This document shows positions 29,733 to 37,500 of a stretch of 37,500 nt of DNA, one piece after another. Source of the stretch: Prorocentrum cordatum (lineage: Eukaryota; Sar; Dinophyceae; Prorocentrales; Prorocentraceae); contig CAUYUJ010014275.1 in the NCBI GenBank assembly GCA_963575745.1, positions 72,501 to 110,000 on the forward strand, in the 5' to 3' direction. The notes under the pieces are model-generated. The model worked only from the letters and a program-made list of their open reading frames with translations, made no database searches and was not told the origin of the DNA. The position numbers and the translations under genes were made by a program. Position 1 is the first letter of the stretch; every line of letters begins with the position of its first letter.

Positions 29733-30030
29733 ATGCACGCAGGCACTGTGGTGTACACCAGCGCTGCGTTGCACGCGGATGCTGTGGTTTACACAGGCGC
29801 TGTGGCGTGCACAGGCGCTGCGGTGCACGCAAGCACTGGTGTACACAGGCGTTGTGTTGCACATGGTTGCTGCGGTGTATGTACATTGGCGCTGTAGTGT
29901 TCCCAAGCATTGTGGTGTACACAGGCGGTGCGTTGCACACGGCTGTTGCGGTGTACGCAGGCGCTGTGGTGTACACGCGCGCTGTGGTGCACGCGAGCGT
30001 TGTGGTGTACACAGGTGCAGTGGGGCAGAT
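29733..30030 (-). repeat. 18-bp minisatellite, right arm (inverted)
   Basis: The same unit in reverse orientation (GTACACAGGCGCTGTGGT), more diverged than the left arm. The equivalent ATG is followed at once by TAG. Confidence 0.85.
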
Positions 30031-30204
30031 CGCCACCTACATGCTGCTCGCGTCGTCGTCGTCGTCGTCGCTCGTCGCTCGTCGCGTCGTGCGCGCGGGC
30101 GCGGGAGCCACACGGCGGGGGGGGGGCGTTACGTCATGCACCCCCCCGCCCTCCCCCACCCCCCCATGACGCCCGTCGTCGCCGAACATAAAGAAACGCG
30201 CTCT

Positions 30205-31350
<1,146 letters not shown>

Positions 31351-31498
31351 ATGAGGATGGGGTGGTGGAGGAGGGGGCCGATGGCGTCAGTCATAACCAA
31401 CAGTTTCGACACCAGCTTCAGATTCAGGAAGAGGGAGGAGGAGGTCAGAGGCAACGTCACGGGGGAATGGGCTCAGCGGGGGATGCTTCGCCCACCAA

Positions 31499-31630
31499 AC
31501 GCCTATGGCCCGTTAGCCCACCCCGCCCAGGAGTGTGCGGATTCGCTATCTGGGGCGAATCGCCGATCCAGCGGCGATGTATCGGCGGTTCCAGGTCGAT
31601 GCGGTCCTCCTCTAACGTTCCCCTCAGAGA
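31499..31630 (+). repeat. Interspersed repeat family R1, copy 3
   Basis: CCCACCCCGCCCAGG, GTGCGGATTCGCTATC, GGCGATGTATCGGCGGTTCC, AGGTCGATG and ACGTTCCCCTCAGAGA match copy 2. Confidence 0.75.
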
Positions 31631-31916
31631 GGCAAGACGAGGAGGAGGAGGACGAGGAGGAGGAGGATGATGAGGCGGAGGAGGAGGAAGCGGCAGATGA
31701 TGGAGGATGGGGAGTGAGGGAGGATGATGAGGAGGATGAGGAGGATGAGGAGGACTATAACACACCCAAGATGGTTCAACGATGCTGCAACACGCCCTCC
31801 TGCCCCAAGCTCCCCTTTTCAATCTTCAGGAGTCCTCACGCGTATTCAGTTTCCGCGGCCCGAGGCGCCCCCCCTTGTTTGGCAGGGGTGGCCTCATGGG
31901 CCCACAATTCGGGAGG

Positions 31917-32290
31917 GCGCTCCGTTTCGGGGACGAGCTGCCCTTTATCCTTCGAGCTGTAAGGAGCGCGGCAAGGTGGGGGCATCAAGGGAAGGGCAGC
32001 TTCCAGCGACAGCCCCGTTTTAAGAAGCAGCCGCCCCTCGTCCGCGTACATGGTGCACGTTTTGAGACTCCTTGCCACAACATGTGCGGGACTGCCCGGC
32101 GAGAGCCCCATTTTGAACATGCGCCTGCCTCCACCCGTGTAGATGTTACAAGTCTTGCTAGTGTAGTATAACATGTGGTTAAGAGATTATCAGACCAGAG
32201 CCCCGTTTGGCACTCTATCTGCCCTCCGTCCGTTTAAATGTTGTAAGACGCGTGTGCGCAGCGCCAAGGCGAGAGCCCAACAGTGAAAGC
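31917..32290 (-). repeat. Degenerate tandem repeat, about 93 bp, four to five units
   Basis: A word like GAGCCCCGTTT recurs at about 31917, 32010, 32103, 32198 and 32272, followed each time by a TGCCCTCC..CCGT segment and a TGTTGTAAG-like segment. On the minus strand two adjacent units translate with a 31-residue period (TCNIYTGGGRRMFKMGLS and TCTMYADEGRLLLKTGLS), but the frame is not kept through the other units. Confidence 0.6.
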
Positions 32291-33041
32291 GTGTCGCTCC
32301 CATCAGAGTAACCGTTGAACTGGGTTGTTGTTTTCTCAGGCCATCCCCAATTCCTTCTTTCTCCTCGCCCTTTCTCTTGCAAGCGCACTGTTCGAGATTC
32401 ACGTCCTCCTGCATGCATGCGCTTTCATTGCACAAGCTGCACGGGTCCAAGTGATGCAAAAGGAGCTCCTGCTGCTGCACGCACACGGTACGAGTTCCCC
32501 CAGGCCCTTCCCACTTCACCACTCCAGCCGGCCGCGCAGGTATCGTGCCCTTCCCACTCCAGTCTTGCCGCCTCCTTCTTTCTCCTCCCGTCCCATCCCG
32601 CCTCCTGCCGCCCACGTCCTGTCCACCTTCTACCCTGACATCTTGGGTGCTGCCTACTGCACAGCTGTCGCCACTTTCGGGGCTCCCCGGGAGGTCCAGC
32701 GGAGTGGCCAGCCAGCCAGCCCGCTTGCTCAGCCCGTCTTGGGGCCTCGGAGCGCTCCAGCTTCTGTCTCCATCTCGCCTCGACCAGCACCTGCCCCGCT
32801 CGCTCCTCATGGCCGGCATGACTAGAGTCCGGCATTGCTGGCTCCCTCGACAGGCCTCCGCGAAATTCCGCGGTGCTTCCTTGCAGCCGTAGTCCGAGGC
32901 GGGTTCGGCCAGCAGGCACGCCGCCTTTTCAATCTTGGGCTGCGGCATCTGTACGGTCCCCGCCCGCGTGTCGTGCAGCAGTCCCCAGCACATCTTGGCG
33001 GTCTCCCGGCCTCCCTCCTCCAGGTCCTTCTCTTCGTTCAT
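32190..33041 (-). CDS. Hypothetical protein, up to 283 aa
   Basis: The frame is open further upstream, but the first sensible start is ATG 33041-33039. The first ~75 residues look genuine with GC-rich third positions: MNEEKDLEEGGRETAKMCWG, MPQPKIEKAACLLAEPASDY and GCKEAPRNFAEACRG. After that a second minus frame (HEERAGQVLVEARWRQKLER) looks better than this one, so an intron or frameshift near 32800 is likely. The 3' part runs into the degenerate 93-bp repeat, so the true end is unknown. No family is recognised. Confidence 0.3.
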   Translation of the reverse strand: MNEEKDLEEGGRETAKMCWGLLHDTRAGTVQMPQPKIEKAACLLAEPASDYGCKEAPRNFAEACRGSQQCRTLVMPAMRSERGRCWSRRDGDRSWSAPRPQDGLSKRAGWLATPLDLPGSPESGDSCAVGSTQDVRVEGGQDVGGRRRDGTGGERRRRQDWSGKGTIPARPAGVVKWEGPGGTRTVCVQQQELLLHHLDPCSLCNESACMQEDVNLEQCACKRKGEEKEGIGDGLRKQQPSSTVTLMGATRFHCWALALALRTRVLQHLNGRRADRVPNGALV

Positions 33042-33849
33042 CGCCCACCTCTCCCTGGGCACGCCCGCATGCCTCCTGCGGCCGTCCCTCCTGTTCCTGT
33101 TGCCCACGTCCGTTCCCGTCGGCGGATCCAACGATCCCCCGCCAGCTCTCTGTCGGGGACGTCGGAGATGGGGGTCAGGACTGGTCTGGGTGGGGGGGGA
33201 CACCACGGCTGGGGCCACGACATCTTCCCGACTTCATTCAGGACGGAAAAAACACACATACACAATTAATCGTCGATTCCCACGAAAATATGGGAGAATA
33301 AGGGAAGCGGGGGGGAAGACGAAAACCTAGAAGATATGGGAAAATAAGGGGAATCCTGGGATTTGTGTATTTATTTGTGTGTCCCTGGGCCCCTTTATTC
33401 ATGGCCCCCCTCTCGTTTTTCAGCACGTCCTCTGGCCGCCCCCCTCGTCCGCGCACATGTCTCGGGCCATGAGATGCGCTATAACCCCCTCTTCCTGCCC
33501 CCCCTCTCCGGAGAGAACCCGACGGCAGCGCGCGGTCGTTCCGGGATTTGGAGCTTCGTGTTCACGCTTGCACGCAAGGTGGCTAGTTTAGCTTGGAACG
33601 GGAACACATGTGAATATGACTGTTTTTTTCAACTCAGTATTGTAGGCCTCCCAGCAGTCGCCACACTGGGGCTGGTCTCGCTGACGGGGCTAGGTGTACT
33701 TCAGGAACAACCGAACTGGAGTTAGAGCCTGGATATACTTCAGAGAACCAGATCTTCGTAGTAGCAACTTCCAAGGCATCGTAATATCAATAAAGATCAG
33801 GATGAGGAAGCACAGGGAGCTAACCTTGAACATCAAAGTAAGATCAAGA
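33042..33849. other. No supported gene; composition turns AT-richer after about 33590
   Basis: GC-rich sequence gives way to markedly AT-richer sequence from about 33590, next to the LINE 3' side. That part may be the element's 3' untranslated region (inference). Short ORFs on the plus strand have no motif. Confidence 0.45.
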
Positions 33850-34254
33850 TCAGGTGTCAAAGACAACATGCGTGCACAACTTTACAGCAAGAAGTGATTT
33901 CTCAAGCCGCAAGCCCACCTCCAACACAAGTCTTCTTGTGACTACGCATTCCAAGTGTCCAGTAGATACACAGAACACGCCCATACGGACTTGCATCACC
34001 ATAAACTCTGATCTTCGCTCAGCAACTCGATGTGCAGACAAGGTGATCCACTCAGAACTCGAAGTCACTCTCGGCTGACTGGTCCACCACGCCTCCGACA
34101 CACCGTAGAAAGTGGTGAGCTGTCTTCTGAAATCCGCAGAAGCTGCACACTCCGCCACACAGTGGCGGACTGACGGCCAGTGAAGGCCTCCACAACACGG
34201 ACAGTACGGGTCACAATCGAAGTCGTGCATACCGCCACGCGTGTGGGAGCTGGC
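33850..34254 (-). pseudogene. LINE C-terminal zinc-knuckle segment
   Basis: Reads DPYCPCCGGLHWPSVRHCVA-EC, with Cys-x2-Cys ... His-x4-Cys spacing of a LINE C-terminal zinc knuckle. DFRRQLTTFYGVSEAWW follows. The frame runs to a stop at 33850, but similarity to anything known is lost well before that. Confidence 0.55.
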
Positions 34255-34273
34255 CGCCCCCCCCCCCCCCCCC

Positions 34274-34316
<43 letters not shown>
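34255..34316. repeat. C-run plus (CA)(TA) microsatellite inside the LINE
   Basis: On the plus strand 18 C are followed by ACACAC and 18 AT units. It sits between two recognisable LINE coding segments, so it arose within the element. Confidence 0.95.
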
Positions 34317-34319
<3 letters not shown>

Positions 34320-34441
34320 AACTTTCTGCCACTCCGCTGGGGAAAGGGCATCTCGAAACTTCTTCCACGCTTTGCCCGAGAGGGCTTCGACATCAACGTC
34401 ACTCATGCCTGGGAAATCTCTGCGGGCCGGGGTCGCCGCCG

Positions 34442-35113
34442 TCAGAGCTCGCAAACGACATGCAGCTCGCAGAACATGAAATACTCGTTCGCCACTGAAC
34501 TCCAGTAGCCTTGGCGGCCTTGAAAGATACGCTTCATACGCGGGTCCGACTCCTCAGGATCCAACTGGAATCTGATGCCTCTCTCCGCCTCGTACTGCAC
34601 AAAAACCAAACCAATCGCTTCGAAGAAGGTCTGCAGGTTATGCTCGATCCAGGGGTTGTAGTCCAACTCCCAGTCCGTCAGTCGGCGCACGGCCGTGAGA
34701 ACATTCGAATCCACAGGGTGGTACTGGATATGCAAGGGCCAAAAGCGTCCACGGCACCACCAAAGGCATTCTGTCCGAAGAATAGAGCTCATAAGCTTCG
34801 CAGCCACATCCACAGGTGGTAATGTAAAGACTTGGCAACACCAAAGCCATCGAGGTATAACATATGCACCAGCAGCTCGGAGTCGCGTACGTGAACTTCC
34901 AGGTAACTGTCGTAGAGCAGCGATGGCTGCGTACACCTTCTTCCATCCTCCCGCCGGTGTAACAGGAGCCGTGGGGTCATCGGGGACGGTCTCGACCCCG
35001 ATGTGCTCGATGCGGCGGAACTTCCCGCGATGCCACTCCTGGCGCTTGCTGCGGTTCTCCACGGCTCCCGTCTCGGCGTCGAAGCGGTCGGTCGTGGTGA
35101 GGTCGTCGATCAG
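34442..35113 (-). pseudogene. LINE C-terminal region after the reverse transcriptase
   Basis: Continues the palm frame after the TAG: HRGKFRRIEHIGVETVPDDP, RTRLRAAGAYVIPRWLWCCQ, RTECLWWCRGRFWPLHIQYH and LTDWELDYNPWIEHNLQTFF. This long conserved-looking region fits the thumb and beyond. It ends at a stop at 34442. The next frame reads DVDVEALSGKAWKKFRDALS toward the microsatellite. Confidence 0.7.
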
Positions 35114-35116
35114 CTA

Positions 35117-35440
35117 CTGGTCGCTTTTGCACACCAGGGAGCGGTCATCCATGAACAGGAACTGCTCGCCCTCCACCTCCCAGGGCGCGAGCACCGAGCA
35201 GAGCACCTTGGGCGCACAGGAGTCTCCCTGGGCCAAGCTTCGAGATGGCCAGACCACTTAGTCAGATAGTGCTCCAGCTACTTGGCAACGTCGTGGTCCA
35301 GACCACGCGGCAAAAGACACCGCCACCAAATCCGAAGGAACTGCAGCGGCATGAAGAGAGGCTATCCCCACCTCGTGGGGGACCTGGTCGTAGCACTTGC
35401 TGAGGTCTCGCTCCATGCCCGCCTGCGCGGACGCACACGC
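35117..35440 (-). pseudogene. LINE reverse transcriptase palm (motifs A, B, C)
   Basis: Motif A is MERDLSKCYDQVPHE, with the catalytic Asp in RDLS. Motif B is SLAQGDSCAPKVL. Motif C is FLFMDDRSL, where FMDD (35155-35144) is the YxDD box. All three share one frame. TAA at 35258-35260 lies between A and B, and TAG at 35114-35116 follows C. The catalytic residues are therefore still present although the frame is broken. Confidence 0.85.
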
Positions 35441-36875
35441 TCGAGACCAACTGCATACAGCATGGCACACCGACGTCTCCGCCTTACAAGCAAACTGTGC
35501 TGCCTGACCGCTTCTTCACACGCTGTGAGCCAGCTTCTCAAGGGTACACTTGCCACGCCAATCGGGCGTGAGGCACCACGCTTCTTTGGTATACCAACCA
35601 CTCTCCAAGAAAGCAACAACTTCTGCACATTCACGATGTCGTCGGGCCGCTCCGATACCACCACGGTCTCAGACATACCGTTGGCTTCCAGGTACTTCGT
35701 CGTGTCCAACCACAGGTCGTACAGGTCCTGGATCACGAACACGAGCGTCGAGGACATCAGCTTCAGCTCGCGGGCCGTCCAGCCGTCGTAGCCAGCACTG
35801 CTCTTTCCACGGGCGATGGCCCGTAAGAATTGCATCCAATTCGGCATCCACCCATCACAGGCTTTGCTCTGAGGAATGGGTCGACGCATACGCTGAGCAT
35901 GAGATAGCCATGATGCTGCACACGCGGTACCATCAAAACCTTCTGGGCACCATATCTTGCGCCACTCTTCTGTCATATCATTGGCTGTGAAGGCGGGGCA
36001 CTCCGTTGGGTCGTGCATGACGGAGCTGGCCGCTCTCCACCACTCAGAGTCGATGGAATCCTTGGCGAAGATCTTCTTCCACGTCGAACTGTCCTCTGAG
36101 CGCAGACGGCGCTCAAGCTTGGCGATTGCATCCGATACTCGGTCATGGGCTATGCCCAGGCTCGGTAGGCCAGCACACCCATTGTCAATCACATGCCTCA
36201 AACAGAAATCGATGAATACGTCAAGCTGATGTCCATCAAGTCGTGCTGTCGGGGGGCTGCGCTTCAGTCGTTCAGCAATGCTTCGAGCGAGCTGCTTCAG
36301 CCGCGACAAGATGATGGGCTCATTCGCTCGCCGCTTGGGTGTGGAGGCTACTGGCCTGTACGCGGGATATGATCCCTTGGGTCGCTCAGCACTTCCACTC
36401 TGCAGGAGGAGGCCAGCTTCGACATCCAGCTCCATCACACGGTTGGCCCGTGCGTGCCAGCGCTCCCAGCGCTGTGTCATAGTATAGGCGGTACCAAGCA
36501 TAGGCAATACTTTGTCCACGTCCACATGTATGGCATCAATATCTTCGGGGAGAGCCAGGCTACTCTGGTCCAGCCCGAAGATCGCCGTGCGCTTGAGTCT
36601 CGTAGTGGGCCCCGCCACGGCACTCCAGGAAGTAGTACACAACACCAGTCCATGATAAGGGAGACCTTGCACAAAAGCCGTTGACGTATGCTGCACAGCC
36701 ACTCCTGACGCACATATCCTGGTAGGAGAGGTTCCCGCCAAGGTCGTCGGAGCTGTCATCTGGCATACCGTCGCATCAATAGGAATACACTGCTGATAAG
36801 ACTGCCTCCAGTTGAGATCACCGTATACAATCCAAGGTTTCCCAGCAGCAACCACTTTAACCCAGTCAACAAAAC
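35421..36875 (-). pseudogene. LINE endonuclease C-terminal part, linker and start of reverse transcriptase
   Basis: Re-enters frame as FVDWVKVVAAGKPWIVYGDL-NW, where GDLN is the endonuclease Asp/Asn motif. GLPYHGLV lies where SDHxPL is usual and looks degenerate. A long linker of ~250 residues follows. Then GKSSAGYDGWTARELK and RVVGIPKKRGASRPIGVASV mark the reverse transcriptase fingers. The frame is lost near 35420, just before motif A. Confidence 0.8.
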
Positions 36876-36952
36876 TTCATCCATCCACTCCGTACTCGCA
36901 ACCGAAGCGGGACCATACGCTGATACAATAGTTCCGAAAGACCCTCGGACTC

Positions 36953-37243
36953 CTATATATCGCGGTGACTCGGGGATCGAAAAACGTTGACTCCACCAAC
37001 TCGGGGTCGCCAGAAAAGAGCCGCACCCCCCTGCATCGTGATCGACTTCGCGTTCTTGCCAGGCGGTACACTGACGGCGCACCGCCAGCCCAGCCTCTGC
37101 GCTGCAGCAGACACCCAACTTGGGCGCTCCGTATGCAAGCGAACCTCCTGCAGGGCCAGGAAGTCCACGTCCTTCAGGTCGTCGTGAGTGAGCAGCTCCT
37201 CCAGCCTCGCGGCGTTCAGGACCGTCACGTTGATGGTGGCCAT
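36953..37243 (-). pseudogene. LINE endonuclease domain, N-terminal part
   Basis: ATG 37243 begins MATINVTVLNAARLEELLTH, then DDLKDVDFLALQEVRLHTER. LQE carries the metal-binding Glu of the endonuclease/exonuclease/phosphatase fold. GGAALFWRP follows as in the family. This frame ends at TAG after SPSHRDI. The sense continues in the next frame as GVRGSFGTIVSAYGPASVAS (about 36960-36880). The role in such elements is nicking target DNA to prime reverse transcription. Confidence 0.8.
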
Positions 37244-37321
37244 CTTGAGCTCGCCGAGCTGGCCGCTCTCCGCCGGTGCCTCCCCACCCCCGCGGAGCGG
37301 GTCGCGGGGGTCGGGGCATCA

Positions 37322-37500
37322 TCAGCACGGGCACGCTGATGCTGAGCGTGCCGCACACTTCCGCTTCCAGGCTTCCCGAGACCGCTTGCGCTTCTGCTGG
37401 AGGTAGCGCTCGCGCTCAGGGCCCTTCTGCAACCTTTTCTTGTCCAGGTTCTTGTTCTGAAGCCGCTTGGCCTCCTTGTGCTCTGGCCGCTTCGAATACT
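37322..37500 (-). CDS. Basic, Lys/Arg-rich ORF end, running off the right edge
   Basis: The minus frame is open from the window edge to TGA 37324-37322, giving RPEHKEAKRLQNKNLDKKRL, QKGPERERYLQQKRKRSREA and WKRKCAARSASACPC. It ends about 80 bp upstream of the LINE endonuclease ATG. A short basic protein just before ORF2 is what a LINE ORF1 end would look like, but no specific motif confirms it. It could equally belong to a neighbouring gene. Confidence 0.4.
   Translation of the reverse strand, partial: YSKRPEHKEAKRLQNKNLDKKRLQKGPERERYLQQKRKRSREAWKRKCAARSASACPC

Larger units (their letters stand above)
28577..30204. mobile_element. Foldback-like inverted-repeat element inside the GAT array
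   Basis: The ends are inverted: left AGAGCCCGTTTCCTTAT, then GACGGGCGTCATG (28607-28619); right CATGACGCCCGTC (30165-30177), then ATAAAGAAACGCGCTCT. Further inverted pairs are CATGACGTAA (28639) with TTACGTCATG (30129), and CATGCAGGTGGCGATCTG (29015) with CAGATCGCCACCTACATG (30026), each running into an 18-bp minisatellite. A TCG tract with GCGCGCGG is instead in direct orientation in both halves. The centre (about 29320-29700) is unique. GAT triplets in the same orientation flank both ends. No transposase is recognised. Confidence 0.7.
33850..37243 (-). mobile_element. Decayed non-LTR (LINE) retrotransposon
   Basis: On the minus strand, in order: an apurinic-type endonuclease domain, a linker, a reverse transcriptase with recognisable motifs A, B and C, a C-terminal region and a Cys/His zinc knuckle. 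This is a standard LINE ORF2 order. The frame changes near 36960, 36875 and 35420, and stops lie at 35258-35260 and 35114-35116, so as written it cannot make the full protein. Sequencing indels could account for some of the breaks. A C-run and TA microsatellite interrupt the C-terminal part. No 3' tail or target duplication was identified, so the element's ends are approximate. Clade not assigned. Confidence 0.85.

Overview
The window looks like nuclear DNA of a dinoflagellate. Two sequences closely match the dinoflagellate 22-nt spliced leader (446-467 and 12530-12551). The second sits just upstream of the only intact, recognisable gene, an intronless DHHC palmitoyltransferase at 12662-13624 with GC-rich third codon positions. 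The rest is mostly repeat: triplet arrays, minisatellites, short inverted-repeat elements, segmental duplications and a decayed LINE. There is no sign of operons, Shine-Dalgarno sites, CRISPR or bacterial genes. Genus cannot be settled from the sequence.

Layout. 1-1.8 kb: a GC3-rich partial exon on the minus strand at the left edge, a relict spliced leader and weak coding-like segments. 2.8-5.4 kb: GGA-rich purine tracts running into GAT array I. 5.4-8.2 kb: copies of dispersed repeats, a perfect 22-bp hairpin, a CA tract, a 90-bp tandem array and an ORF broken by one stop. 8.2-12.3 kb: weak ORFs, then a degenerate CTTGGGGCC minisatellite. 12.5-13.6 kb: relict leader plus DHHC gene. 15-17 kb: C-rich tract and a cluster of inverted-repeat elements. 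17.6-22.6 kb: nested direct duplications in the order A-B...B'-A'. B carries a 173-bp inverted-repeat insertion and B' preserves its empty site. 24.2-31.3 kb: GAT/GCT arrays II and III, probably one higher-order array split by a 1.6-kb foldback-like element (28577-30204). 31.5-33 kb: a dispersed repeat, a degenerate 93-bp repeat and a hypothetical minus-strand ORF. 33.85-37.24 kb: a frameshifted non-LTR retrotransposon on the minus strand, with endonuclease, reverse transcriptase and C-terminal zinc-knuckle segments.

How it fits together. The DHHC gene is the one probable functional protein gene. Its relict leader and lack of introns fit a gene copy made from a trans-spliced mRNA, and a LINE-type reverse transcriptase like the one at the right end could supply that activity (inference). 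The very long reading frames across the GAT arrays follow from the triplet composition and should not be read as genes. The most informative structures are the mobile-element footprints: the insertion with its empty site, the foldback element inside the GAT array, and the hairpin and terminal-inverted-repeat elements at 6.1, 10.75, 15.6, 16.05, 16.75 and 20.3 kb.
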